Below are positions 33,304 to 42,059 of a DNA stretch of 64,000 nucleotides, one piece after another (position 1 is the stretch's first letter; every line of letters starts with the position of its first letter). This stretch comes from Streptomyces sp. NP160 (GTDB lineage Bacteria > Actinomycetota > Actinomycetes > Actinomycetales > Quadrisphaeraceae). The position numbers were made by a program, and so were the translations under genes. The notes beneath the pieces were generated by a model that ran no database searches, had not been told where the DNA came from, and worked only from the letters and a program-made list of their open reading frames with translations. Location: NCBI RefSeq assembly GCF_006335115.1, contig NZ_VDMJ01000016.1:1-64000 (forward strand). The letters run 5' to 3'.

Positions 33304-34941
33304 TCACGGACGGGGGAGGCGCACCCTCACGGTGAGGCCGCCGCCGGGGGTCTCGTCCAGCGCGATCCGGCCTCCGTGGCGGTCGACGATCCGCTGCGCG
33401 GTCGCCAGCCCCAGTCCGTGCCCGGCCACGAGACCGTCCGCCGCGGCGCCGGGACCGCCCGGGCCGCGGTGCGATCCGCGCTCGAAGGCCCTGAACACGG
33501 CGGTGCGCTGCTCGGGAGGCACCCCCGGCCCGTGGTCGGCCACCACCAGCTCCCAGGCACCGGGCAGCTCGTGCAGCGCGCACGCGACGTCCGCGGGCGC
33601 GCCGGGGCGGGTGAACTTCAGCGCGTTGCCCACGAGGTTGGTCAGCAGCTGGTGCAGCTGCACGGGGTCGCCCACGAGCGCCGTCGAGCCCTGCGGCAGC
33701 GTGACGACGGCGTCCGCGGGCACCGCCAGGTCGGCGAGCACGGCCTCGAGCAGCGGCCGCAGGGGCACCTGCTGCCGCCGTGCCTGGTCGGGGGCCCCGG
33801 CGGTCGCGTAGGCCAGCAGCGCCTGCAGCAGGGACGCCATGCGGCCCGCGCTGCGCCGCGCGGTGGAGGCCCAGCCGGCGGCGCGGTCGTCGCCGCGGTC
33901 GGCGGCGTCGTCCTGCAGGACCTCGAGGTAGCCGTCCACCACGGTGAGCGGCGACCGCAGGTCGTGTGCGGCGATCCCGGCGAACGCCTCCAGCTCGGCG
34001 TTGGAGCGCTCGAGCTCGGCGCGGGCAGCCCGCCCCGCCGTGACGTCGGTGAGGGAGGCGACCACGCCCGTCAGCGCCCCGGACGCGGTGGCCAGCGCCC
34101 GCGTCCGGCACACGCACGTGACCACCCGGCCGGTGGCGCTGGCGAAGACGACCTCCGACTCCGCCTCCCCGCCGGCGGCGAGGGTGGTCAGCAGGGGGCC
34201 GCGGACGGCGGACAGCACCGTGCCGGCGGCGTCCGCGCACAGGGCGGTGGTGGCGGCGCTGGTCGCGGCGGCGGCGTCCAGGTGGTCGGGCAGCCCCGCC
34301 CAGGCGCGCACGACGGGGCTCAGCACGCTGACCCGGCCGCTGGCGTCGAGGGCCACCACGCCCACGTCGGCGGTCTCCAGCACTGCCTCGAGCAGGTCGT
34401 GGCGGTCGGCGAGACCCGCCTGCGCGAGCGCCACGCGCTGGTCGGCCGCGGCGACCGCCGCCGCCAGCCCGCCCAGCGCCCGCGAGCGCCGGTCGGCCAG
34501 CACCGAGCCGGCCGCCAGCTCGGCGAGGTCCGCCAGGGCCGCCTCCCGCTCCGGGCTGGCGGGGTGCGGCACCTCGTCCCGGGCCACGAGCACGGCGAGC
34601 AGACCGCCACCCTCGGCCGTCACGGGCACCGCGGCGAAGGCCCGCGTGCGCGCGATGCGACCGTCCACCCAGGGGTTGCCGGCCAGGGCGCCGGCCTGCG
34701 CGGCGTCGGCCAGGTGCACGGCGGCGCCGCGCTCGGCGGCGACCGCGCCGAGCGACGTCGGCAGGAGGTGCTCGGCCAGCTCCAGGGATGCCCACGGCCA
34801 TCCCGTCGCGGCGCGCACGCGGCGCAGCAGCGCCGCGTGGGGCTGGGGGCGGGCGGGGGCGTCGTGACCACCGGCAGCCGCGCGCGGTGCGGGCGGGAGG
34901 GTCGACGAGGCGACCTCCGGCTCGACCGGGCTGCTGGGCAC
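33304..34941 (-). CDS. Soluble sensor histidine kinase (GAF-PAS-HisKA-HATPase)
   Basis: The 545-residue kinase has no membrane segment. A GAF-like domain occupies about residues 35-150. A PAS domain covers about 185-300 (LLEAVLETADVGVVALDASGRV, ending GVVASLTDVTAGRAAR). HisKA follows with phospho-acceptor H326 in GIAAHDLRSPL. The HATPase domain (about 430-543) has an N box in NLVGNALKFT, a G1 box DHGPGVP and GHGLGLATAQRIVDRHGG. It diverges from the single-domain response regulator at 35196 across a mirrored promoter region, so the two are likely partners. It converges with DUF501 with only 9 bases between the stops. Confidence 0.9.
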   Translation of the reverse strand: MPSSPVEPEVASSTLPPAPRAAAGGHDAPARPQPHAALLRRVRAATGWPWASLELAEHLLPTSLGAVAAERGAAVHLADAAQAGALAGNPWVDGRIARTRAFAAVPVTAEGGGLLAVLVARDEVPHPASPEREAALADLAELAAGSVLADRRSRALGGLAAAVAAADQRVALAQAGLADRHDLLEAVLETADVGVVALDASGRVSVLSPVVRAWAGLPDHLDAAAATSAATTALCADAAGTVLSAVRGPLLTTLAAGGEAESEVVFASATGRVVTCVCRTRALATASGALTGVVASLTDVTAGRAARAELERSNAELEAFAGIAAHDLRSPLTVVDGYLEVLQDDAADRGDDRAAGWASTARRSAGRMASLLQALLAYATAGAPDQARRQQVPLRPLLEAVLADLAVPADAVVTLPQGSTALVGDPVQLHQLLTNLVGNALKFTRPGAPADVACALHELPGAWELVVADHGPGVPPEQRTAVFRAFERGSHRGPGGPGAAADGLVAGHGLGLATAQRIVDRHGGRIALDETPGGGLTVRVRLPRP

Positions 34942-34985
34942 GCGGACCTCCCTGCACGGGCCGCGGGCGCGGCCGTCTCCCTCTG

Positions 34986-35130
34986 GCGTCGGCGCGCGGT
35001 CCGCCGTCCTTGAGCCGATCGGGGCACCGAGCGTCTCCCGCGGTCGTCCCCCCGTGCCGGCGGCGCGCCGCAGCGCCCCTGCCCGCCGCCGTCACCCGAT
35101 CGGCTCAAGGAGCGGGTGCGGGCTGCCGAT
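34986..35130. promoter_or_regulatory. Mirrored divergent promoters with 16-bp inverted repeat
   Basis: Inverted arms CCTTGAGCCGATCGGG (35008-35023) and CCCGATCGGCTCAAGG (35095-35110) match perfectly, 71 bases apart. Reading outward from each arm gives the same promoter-like layout. On the plus strand it is CTCA (35104-35107), 17 bases, then GCCGAT (35125-35130). On the minus strand it is CTCA, 17 bases, then GCCGAC, occupying 35012 down to 34986. This resembles the FliA/WhiG (sigma-28 type) promoter form CTCA-N15-17-GCCGAA I recall for motile actinobacteria. It would drive the kinase gene leftward and the regulator operon rightward. Confidence 0.55.
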
Positions 35131-35195
35131 GCCGCAGCAGACGCGCAGCGCCCCGCGCTGACCGACCCGCAGGCCCGCCCCAGACCGGAGGCACC

Positions 35196-35570
35196 ATGAC
35201 CACCGTCCTCGTCGCAGACGACGACCTCGACATCCGCGAGCTCGTCGCCTTCAAGCTCACGCAGGCCGGCTTCGAGGTGCGCTCCGTGCCCGACGGGGCC
35301 GCTGCCCTCGACGCCGCGCGCGCCGGCGGGGTGGACATCGCGGTGCTCGACCTCATGATGCCGGGGCTGTCGGGCCTGGACGTCTGCGCCGAGCTGCGCC
35401 GCACGCCCGCCACCGCCGAGCTGCCGGTCATCATGCTGACCGCCCGCGCGCAGGACCAGGACGTCGCCAGCGGCTTCGCCGCCGGTGCCGACGACTACGT
35501 GGTCAAGCCGTTCAGCCCCCGCGAGCTCGTCAGCCGCGTCCAGGCCGTGCTGGGGCGGTCGCGGCCGTGA
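35196..35570 (+). CDS. Single-domain response regulator (CheY-like)
   Basis: The 124-residue receiver domain has the acidic pocket D8-D9-D10, phospho-acceptor D52 in AVLDLMMPG, T82 in IMLTARAQ and K104 in VVKPFSP. It has no output domain, so it must act through protein contacts, possibly the HEAT-repeat protein or the synthase encoded directly downstream. The ATG follows GGAGG. It begins an operon of four genes with four-base overlaps and a probable FliA-type promoter. Confidence 0.92.
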   Translation: MTTVLVADDDLDIRELVAFKLTQAGFEVRSVPDGAAALDAARAGGVDIAVLDLMMPGLSGLDVCAELRRTPATAELPVIMLTARAQDQDVASGFAAGADDYVVKPFSPRELVSRVQAVLGRSRP

Positions 35571-36787
35571 CCTTCCTCGCCGTCGTCGTCGCGGGGCTGG
35601 TGCTCGTCTCGGCGCTGGTGCTGGCGCTGGCCCTGGCGATCGCCGCCGTCCGGGGCCTGAGGGCCCGCCGCGACGCGCGCCGCCGCGCGGTCGCGGAGCC
35701 GCTGCGCCCGCTGATCCTCGAGGTGGCCGTGGGGGAGGGGGAGGAGTCCGCCGCCGCCGCGGACGCCCTCACCGCGCTGGACCCCGCCGCGTGGCGCACC
35801 GTCGAGCCCGCGGTCCTCGCCGTGCTCGGCAAGGTCCGCGGTGACGGTCAGCGGCTGCTCGTGGAGCTGCTCGCCGTGCGCGGCGTCATCACGCGGGAGC
35901 GGGCGCGCCTGCACGCCCGCAGCGCGGTGCGCCGCGCCGCCGCCGCCGAGCTGCTGGGGGCGGCCGCGTACGCCCCGGCGGTGCCGGAGCTGGCAGCGCT
36001 GCTGCACGACCGCGACGCCGAGGTGCGCCTGGTGGCGGCGCGCGCCCTGGGGCGCGCAGGCGCCCCCGGCGCCGTCGGGGTGCTGGACGACGACGCCACC
36101 GGACGCGCCGCCCGGGCGCTGCTGGCGGCCCTGGCGGGCGAGCGCCCCGCCGCGCCGCCGGACGTCGCTGCCCGCTCGCTGCTGCTGCTGGGTGCGCCCG
36201 CCACCGGCGCGCTGCGCGCCGCGCTCGCGGCGCCGACCCCGCTGGTGCGCCTGACCGCGGCCGAGGTCCTCGGCCGCCTCGGCGCCAGCTCCGCCACCCG
36301 CGACCTGGAGGACCTCGTGCTGCGCGACGCCACCGACGCGGTGCGCGCCCGCGCGGCCACGGCGCTCGGCCGCATCGGCGCCCCGACCGCGGCCTCCGCG
36401 CTGCGCGCCGCGACCAGCCCCTCCAGCGCGCCCGCGGTGCGCCGCGCCGCGGTGGTGGCCCTCGGGGAGGTGGGGGACCCCGCGGCCCTGCGCTGCCTGT
36501 GGGGCCTGCTCGACGACCGCGACGCCCACCTCGCCGACGCCGCCGCCAGCGCCCTGCTCGCCCTGGGGGCGCCCGGGGCGCGGGTGCTGGCGCAGGTCGC
36601 GTCCCACGCCGAGGGCGGGTCGCCGGAGGCGGTGGCGCGCGCCCACGAGGTGCTCGCCTGCGCCGTGCTGGCCGAGGTGCTGCCGCAGGCCTCGCTCGCC
36701 GAGGTCGAGTCCGTCCGGGCGGCCCAGGCCGCTCGGGCCGCAGCGGCGTCCACCGCGCGGGGTGCGCTCGTGGGGGCCGGCGCGTGA
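35567..36787 (+). CDS. Membrane-anchored HEAT-repeat protein
   Basis: The 406-residue protein has one N-terminal membrane segment (residues about 3-30) followed by RGLRARRDARRR, so the bulk is cytosolic. The body is a series of about eight HEAT/PBS-lyase-like helical repeats, with recurring patterns such as DRDAEVRLVAARALGR, DATDAVRARAATALGRIG, APAVRRAAVVALGEVGDPAAL and DRDAHLADAAASALLALG. HEAT solenoids are protein-binding scaffolds. Coupled by overlaps to the upstream response regulator and the downstream GT2 synthase, it may link the two at the membrane, though this is inference. Confidence 0.85.
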   Translation: MTFLAVVVAGLVLVSALVLALALAIAAVRGLRARRDARRRAVAEPLRPLILEVAVGEGEESAAAADALTALDPAAWRTVEPAVLAVLGKVRGDGQRLLVELLAVRGVITRERARLHARSAVRRAAAAELLGAAAYAPAVPELAALLHDRDAEVRLVAARALGRAGAPGAVGVLDDDATGRAARALLAALAGERPAAPPDVAARSLLLLGAPATGALRAALAAPTPLVRLTAAEVLGRLGASSATRDLEDLVLRDATDAVRARAATALGRIGAPTAASALRAATSPSSAPAVRRAAVVALGEVGDPAALRCLWGLLDDRDAHLADAAASALLALGAPGARVLAQVASHAEGGSPEAVARAHEVLACAVLAEVLPQASLAEVESVRAAQAARAAAASTARGALVGAGA

Positions 36788-38382
36788 GCGGGGCCTGGCC
36801 GGAGGCGCTCGGCGCCCTGCTGGACGCCGTCGGCGCGTGGGGGACGCACGCCCACGCCCAGCTGCTCGGCGGCACGGTGCGCGGCACCGTCGTGGTGCTC
36901 GTGCAGGTGCTCGCGCTGCCGGTGCTCCTTTACGTGCTGGCCATCAACTCCAGCTACCTCGTGCTGATCGGCCTGGCCGGCGCGGACATGGGCCGCTACC
37001 TGCGGCGCGGGCGGTTCCGCGGTGTGGAGGACGCCAGCGCCTCGCCGCTGACGCAGTCGGTGTCCGTGGTGATGCCGGCCTTCGACGAGGAGGCCTCCGT
37101 GGTGGGCTCGGTGAGCGCCATGCTGGCGCTGCGCCACCCGCGCCACGAGGTCGTCGTCGTCGACGACGGCTCCACCGACGCGACCTTCGCCCTGCTGCAG
37201 GAGGCGTTCGACCTCGTCGAGGTGCCCCGCAGGTCCGCGCAGGACGTGCCCGTGCGCGGCGCGGTCCGCAGCGTGCACGTGCCCCGCGGCGGCCGCTCGC
37301 CGCTCGTGGTGGTGCGCAAGGACAACGGCGGTCGTGCGGACGCGGTCAACGCCGGCATCAACGCCGCCCGCCACGAGCTCGTCTGCATCACCGACGCCGA
37401 CTCCGTCCTCGACCCCGACGCGCTGCTCACCGTCTCGCGCCCGTTCGCCGACGACCCGGTGCGCGTGGTGGCCACCGGCGGCGCGGTGCGCGCTGTCAAC
37501 GGCTCCACCCTCGTCGGTGGCCGTGTCACGGACGTGCGGATGCCGCGCGGCTGGATCGCGAGGTTCCAGGTGGTCGAGTACCTGCGGGCCTTCTGCGTGG
37601 GACGCGCCGGGTGGTCCCGGCTGCAGTCCCTGGTGCTCATCTCCGGGGCCTTCGGCATGTACCGCCGCGACGTCCTCGTGGAGGTCGGCGGGCTCGACCC
37701 CACGTGCATAGGGGAGGACTTCGAGCTGACGGTGCGCCTTCACCGCCACCTGCGCGACGCCGGCCGCGACCACCGGGTGGTCTTCGTGCCCGAGCCCGCC
37801 AGCTGGACCGAGGTGCCCGCCACCCGCGCCGTGCTGGCCCGCCAGCGCCGCCGCTGGCAGCGCGGCCTCGCGGAGACGCTGTGGCGCCACCGCGGCATGC
37901 TCGGCAACCCCCGCTACGGGCGCATCGGCCTGCTCGCGCTGCCCTACTACGTGGTCTTCGAGCTGGTGGCCCCGGTCGTCGAGCTGGTGGGTGTGGTGCT
38001 CACCCCGCTGGCGGTGGCCTTCGGGCTGGTGCCGTGGAAGGCGGCGCTGCTGCTCATGGCGCTCTGCTACGGCTACGCCATCATGGTCACCGTGGCGGCG
38101 CTGCTCGTGGAGGAGCTGTCCTTCCACCGCTCCCAGCGGTGGCGCGACCTCGTCCGGGGCCTGGCCGCCGCGGTGCTCGAGAACGTGGGGCACCGCCAGC
38201 TCACCGCCCTGTGGCGCGTACAGGGGCTGTGGTCGCTGCTGCGCGGCCAGCAGCAGGTCTGGGGCGCCATGGACCGCCAGGGCCTGGCCGCCGGCGGTGG
38301 CCCCACCGACGCCGGCCGCGCCGTGGTCGAGCTGCCGGACACCAGCGCCTCCGGCCGCCCGCTCGCCGGAGCCGGCCGGTGA
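36784..38382 (+). CDS. Processive membrane GT2 polysaccharide synthase
   Basis: The 532-residue enzyme has an N-terminal membrane segment (about 28-60), a cytosolic GT2 domain and several C-terminal membrane segments (about 380-460). The catalytic set is complete for processive beta-glycan synthases: DD at 127-128 (VVVDDGSTD), D204-A-D206 (ITDADSV), ED around 311-312 (IGEDFEL) and Q354-xx-R-W358 (RQRRRWQRG). The PgaC/BcsA/hyaluronan-synthase class polymerises and extrudes a polysaccharide. The product cannot be told, but no BcsB, PgaB or deacetylase partner is present. GTG 36784 overlaps the HEAT gene stop. The synthase is bracketed by signalling genes. Confidence 0.9.
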   Translation: MSGAWPEALGALLDAVGAWGTHAHAQLLGGTVRGTVVVLVQVLALPVLLYVLAINSSYLVLIGLAGADMGRYLRRGRFRGVEDASASPLTQSVSVVMPAFDEEASVVGSVSAMLALRHPRHEVVVVDDGSTDATFALLQEAFDLVEVPRRSAQDVPVRGAVRSVHVPRGGRSPLVVVRKDNGGRADAVNAGINAARHELVCITDADSVLDPDALLTVSRPFADDPVRVVATGGAVRAVNGSTLVGGRVTDVRMPRGWIARFQVVEYLRAFCVGRAGWSRLQSLVLISGAFGMYRRDVLVEVGGLDPTCIGEDFELTVRLHRHLRDAGRDHRVVFVPEPASWTEVPATRAVLARQRRRWQRGLAETLWRHRGMLGNPRYGRIGLLALPYYVVFELVAPVVELVGVVLTPLAVAFGLVPWKAALLLMALCYGYAIMVTVAALLVEELSFHRSQRWRDLVRGLAAAVLENVGHRQLTALWRVQGLWSLLRGQQQVWGAMDRQGLAAGGGPTDAGRAVVELPDTSASGRPLAGAGR

Positions 38383-40418
38383 GGGGCGCCCAGCCGCTCG
38401 CGGTGGGCCTGCGCGGCTGGCTGGCGCTGCTCGTCGTCCTGCTGGTGGCGCTCGCGGGGGCGGGTGCGGCGGCGCTGCTGCTCGGCGACGCCCGCCACAC
38501 CGCCGCCGAGCGCCTGGACGAGCTCAACCACACCAGCAGCGCCCTGGTGGTGGCGGCGTCCGACGCCGGGGCCGCGCAGGGGGCGCAGGCGCAGGAGGCG
38601 GAGGTCTCGGACCTCGCCCGCCGGCTGCGCGCCCTGGCGAGCACCGAGACCGAGGTGCGCGCCGTCGAGCGGGAGGTCCTGGCGGCCGAGGCGTGGATCC
38701 GCCGCGGTCCGCCGTCGCCGCCGACCGGGCCCGCCGCCTCGGCGGCGAGCGACCTCCCGGAGGCGCACCGGGCGCTGGTCGAGGGCGTCGCCGTCGAGCA
38801 GGCCCGCCTGCGCGAGCAGCAGACCGGCCTCAGGGACACCTCCCTCGTGCTCGTCGGCCTGGTCCTCGCCGGGGCCCTCGCCCTCACGCTGCTGCTGGCC
38901 GTCCGCGTCCGCCGCGGACTGGTGGCGCCGCTGGCCGAGGTCGCCTCCGTGCTCGGCGCCCTCACCTCCGGCGACCACGCGCGGCGCGCCGACGCCGGCC
39001 GCGGCCCGGCCGAGGTGCGCGCGGTGGCCCGCTGGGTCAACGCCCTGGCCGACGAGGGCACGCGCGCCCGCGCCGCCGCGGAGCGCTCGGCCGAGCTGCG
39101 CCGCCTCGCCAGCGAGGTGGGCCGCCTGGCTCGCGACCCGATCGACCCCCAGCGCTCCCTGGCCCAGGCGCTGCGCGTGCTCGGCGAGGGGCTCGGCGTG
39201 GACCGGGCCTGGGTGCGCCTCGTCGGGTCCGCCCCCGGCGACCCCTGGGACCGCCGCGGCCGCGCGGCGCCCGTCACCCCCGTGGCGACGCTGCAGGGGA
39301 GCTGGGCCCGCGAGGGGGCGCCGCCCGTGGTCGAGGACGTCGGCCAGGCCGCCGAGGGGCTCCCGGACTGGCTCCAGCGGGTCTGGGAGGAGGACGGGCA
39401 CTTCGCCGTCGCCGACCTGCCCTCCCTGGTGGCCTCCGGCTCCGCCGAGCCGGCCACGGTCGACTTCGCCGAGCGCACCGGCGCCACGGCGGTGCTGGTG
39501 GTGCCGGTCGGCGCCGGTGAGGCCGCGGTCGGTGCGCTCACCGCCTTCACCCACGACGGCCCCCGGGCGTGGACCGACGAGGAGGTGGCCCTGCTGCGCT
39601 CGGTGGCCGCCGACCTGGGCCGCGCCGTGGTGGTCACCCAGCTGCTGGCGGGTTCGGAGGCGCTCGTGGAGCAGCTGCGCGAGCTGGACGTCCGCAAGTC
39701 GACGTTCCTCGCCACCGTCTCCCACGAGCTGCGCACCCCGCTGACGAGCATCGCCGGCTACGTGGAGATGCTCCGCGAGGGCGGCGCCGGGGAGCTGGAC
39801 GCCGGCGTCGACCGCATGCTCGCCGTGGTCGAGCGCAACACCGTGCGCCTCAGGGTGCTCATCGAGGACCTCCTCGCGCTGTCCCACATCGAGGACGGCG
39901 CGCCCCGCGGCGTCCACGAGCCGGTCGCGGTGGCCGACGTGGTCCGCGAGGTGGTCGACGAGCACCGCGGGCCCGCCGCCGCCTCCGGGGTGCACCTCGA
40001 CGTCGACGTCGACCTCGACGCCGAGCTGCTGGGCGCGCTCCGCGTGGCCGGGGACCCCGCCTCGCTGGCGCGCGCCCTGGCCGGCCTGGTCTCCAACGCC
40101 GTGAAGTTCACCCCGGCCGGCGGCTCCGTGCTGGTGCGAGCGCTCCGCGAGGGCCCGCACTGCCTCGTGGAGGTGGTCGACACCGGCATCGGCATCCCCC
40201 TGGCCGAGCAGGGCGGCCTCTTCACGCGGTTCTTCCGCGCCAGCAACGCCACCGCGCTCGCGGTGCCCGGCGCGGGCCTGGGCCTGACCATCGCCCGGTC
40301 CCTGGTGGAGCACCACGGGGGTCAGCTGGTCATCGCGTCCGCCCCGGAGACGGGGACGACGGCGCGGGTGCTGCTGCCCTGCGCCGCCACCGCCGAGGCG
40401 GTCCCCACCACCGCCTGA
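38379..40418 (+). CDS. Membrane sensor histidine kinase with GAF domain
   Basis: The 679-residue protein has two membrane segments (about 11-35 and 165-190) flanking a helical extracytoplasmic sensor of the CHASE3-like type. HAMP (about 190-240) and GAF (about 255-420) domains follow. HisKA has the phospho-acceptor H449 in TVSHELRTPLTSI, and the HATPase domain has NAVKFTPAGG, DTGIGIP and GAGLGLTIARSLVEHHGG. Start GTG 38379 overlaps the synthase stop. It is the last gene of the regulator - HEAT - synthase operon and ends at a 22-base inverted repeat. It may phosphorylate the CheY-like protein of the same operon. Confidence 0.92.
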   Translation: MRGAQPLAVGLRGWLALLVVLLVALAGAGAAALLLGDARHTAAERLDELNHTSSALVVAASDAGAAQGAQAQEAEVSDLARRLRALASTETEVRAVEREVLAAEAWIRRGPPSPPTGPAASAASDLPEAHRALVEGVAVEQARLREQQTGLRDTSLVLVGLVLAGALALTLLLAVRVRRGLVAPLAEVASVLGALTSGDHARRADAGRGPAEVRAVARWVNALADEGTRARAAAERSAELRRLASEVGRLARDPIDPQRSLAQALRVLGEGLGVDRAWVRLVGSAPGDPWDRRGRAAPVTPVATLQGSWAREGAPPVVEDVGQAAEGLPDWLQRVWEEDGHFAVADLPSLVASGSAEPATVDFAERTGATAVLVVPVGAGEAAVGALTAFTHDGPRAWTDEEVALLRSVAADLGRAVVVTQLLAGSEALVEQLRELDVRKSTFLATVSHELRTPLTSIAGYVEMLREGGAGELDAGVDRMLAVVERNTVRLRVLIEDLLALSHIEDGAPRGVHEPVAVADVVREVVDEHRGPAAASGVHLDVDVDLDAELLGALRVAGDPASLARALAGLVSNAVKFTPAGGSVLVRALREGPHCLVEVVDTGIGIPLAEQGGLFTRFFRASNATALAVPGAGLGLTIARSLVEHHGGQLVIASAPETGTTARVLLPCAATAEAVPTTA

Positions 40419-40427
40419 CCTCCTCCA

Positions 40428-40481
40428 CCGTGATCATGGGCGGTCGGCCGCCGCGAGGTGGCCGACCGCCCATGATCACGG
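40428..40481. terminator. Long bidirectional hairpin, 22-bp arms
   Basis: Arms 40428-40449 and 40460-40481 match perfectly over 22 bases with a 10-base loop, between convergent genes ending at 40418 and 40476. The right arm covers the stop codon of the minus-strand gene. The outer part contains the palindrome TGATCA. Confidence 0.8.
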
Positions 40482-42023
40482 ACGGGAGGGGGTGGCCCTG
40501 GCGGTCCGGACCAGCTCGAGGGGGTCGCGGTGGTCGCCGAAGCGCTGCCGCAGGACCCGCCGCGCGGCGTGCACGCCGTTCATGCCATGCACGGCGGGTC
40601 CCGGCGGGGTCGCCGCCCCGCACAGGTAGGCGCCGTCGAGCCCCGGCACCCGGTACGGGTCCCAGCGGGGGAGCGGGCGCATCACCAGCTGCCACGGCGT
40701 GACCGCCCCGGCCGCGACGTCGCCGCCGGGGATGCTCGGGTTCTCCGCGCCCAGCTCGGCGGCCGTCGTCGTCGTGCTGGCCAGCACCAGGTCGCGGAAG
40801 CCCGGCGCGAAGCGCTCCACCTGGGCGGTGACGTCCGGCTCGAGGTCGCGGCGGGAGCCGCGCGGCGCGTGCGCGTAGGTCCACAGGGTGTGCTTCCCGG
40901 CGGGCGCGCGGGTGGGGTCGACCACGCCCGGCTGGACGACGATGCAGAAGGGCCGGCGCGGGTGGCGCCCGGCGCGCACCTCCCGCTCCGCCGCGCGCAC
41001 CTCCGCCCGGGTGCCGCCCAGGTGCAGCGTGCCCGCCGCCTCCAGGCCCGGCGCGGTCCAGGGCACCGGGCCCGAGAGCGCGTAGTCGACCTTGCAGACC
41101 GCGCCGCCGTAGCGGTAGCGCCGCAGCTGGGCCGCGACGCCGGCGGGCAGCCGGTCGCCGGCGACGTCGAGGAGCCCGCTGGGCGTGAGGTCCAGGAGGA
41201 GCGCTCTCGCCCGCGGGAGCTCGGACAGGTCGTGCACGCGGTGGCCGAGCACCACGCTGCCGCCGAGGCGCTCCAGCTCGGCGACCATCGCGTCGGCCAG
41301 GGCCTGGCTGCCGCCGCGCGCCACCGGCCAGCCGCCGGCGTGCGCCATGGCCGCCAGGTAGAGCCCCGCGCCCGCGGAGGACAGGTCGCGGGGGTCGCCG
41401 ATGTTGTGCGCCGAGGCGCCCGTGAGCAGCGCGGGAGCCTCCTCGGTGCGGAACCGCGCGTCCCACGCCGGGGTGCCCTGCTCCAGGGCCCGCAGCCCCA
41501 GCCGCACCGCCGTGGTGGCGGTGCGCGCGACGCCGCCCGGCGTGCGCGGCACGCCGGGGAAGGTGCGCAGGTCGGACTGGGTCAGCGAGACCACCTCGGC
41601 CGTGCGCTCCACGAGCGGCCCGAGCAGCGAGCGCCACGCCGGGCCGTCGGGGCCCAGGCCCTCCGCCGTCCGCTCCAGGTCGCGGTGGGCCAGCGCGGCG
41701 CGGCCCCCGTCGAGCGGGTGGCCGAACGGGACCTCGGGCTGCAGCCACTCCACGCCGGAGGCGCCGAGGTCGAAGGCGTCGAAGAAGGGGCTCACCGCGC
41801 CGGCGGGGTGCGCGATGGAGCAGTGGTCGTGCCGGAAGCCCGGCAGCGTGTTCTCCACCGTCCGGGTGCCGCCGCCGGACTGCGCCGCCTGCTCGTGCAC
41901 CTGCACCCGCAGGCCCGCGCTGGCCAGGACGACCGCCGCTGACAGGCCGTTCGGCCCGGCTCCGACGACGACGACGTCGAGGTCGTCGTCGGTCCTGCTG
42001 GGCCGGGCCGGTGGGGTGCTCAC
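40476..42023 (-). CDS. FAD-dependent amine-oxidase/phytoene-desaturase-like oxidoreductase
   Basis: The 515-residue flavoprotein has the dinucleotide motif VVVVGAGPNGLSAAVVLASAGLRVQVHE at the N-terminus and a matching C-terminal FAD block, GLDGAYLCGAATPPGPAVHGMNGVHAA. The middle has GGSQALADAMVAELERLGG, characteristic of the CrtI/NAD(P)-FAD oxidoreductase superfamily. The substrate is unknown; no carotenoid genes are nearby. GTG 42023 is the last start before the Rossmann fold. It diverges from ppx/gppA, with starts 37 bases apart, so the promoters must overlap. Confidence 0.85.
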   Translation of the reverse strand: MSTPPARPSRTDDDLDVVVVGAGPNGLSAAVVLASAGLRVQVHEQAAQSGGGTRTVENTLPGFRHDHCSIAHPAGAVSPFFDAFDLGASGVEWLQPEVPFGHPLDGGRAALAHRDLERTAEGLGPDGPAWRSLLGPLVERTAEVVSLTQSDLRTFPGVPRTPGGVARTATTAVRLGLRALEQGTPAWDARFRTEEAPALLTGASAHNIGDPRDLSSAGAGLYLAAMAHAGGWPVARGGSQALADAMVAELERLGGSVVLGHRVHDLSELPRARALLLDLTPSGLLDVAGDRLPAGVAAQLRRYRYGGAVCKVDYALSGPVPWTAPGLEAAGTLHLGGTRAEVRAAEREVRAGRHPRRPFCIVVQPGVVDPTRAPAGKHTLWTYAHAPRGSRRDLEPDVTAQVERFAPGFRDLVLASTTTTAAELGAENPSIPGGDVAAGAVTPWQLVMRPLPRWDPYRVPGLDGAYLCGAATPPGPAVHGMNGVHAARRVLRQRFGDHRDPLELVRTARATPSRP

Positions 42024-42059
42024 CTGCTCGAGGCTAGGCAGGTCCGGGAGGATGGGCGC

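Noticed and set aside
36762-38378. Extension of the membrane kinase frame upstream of 38379
   Set aside because: That part is an Arg/Pro-rich shadow of the synthase gene; GTG 38379 overlapping the synthase stop is the proper start.
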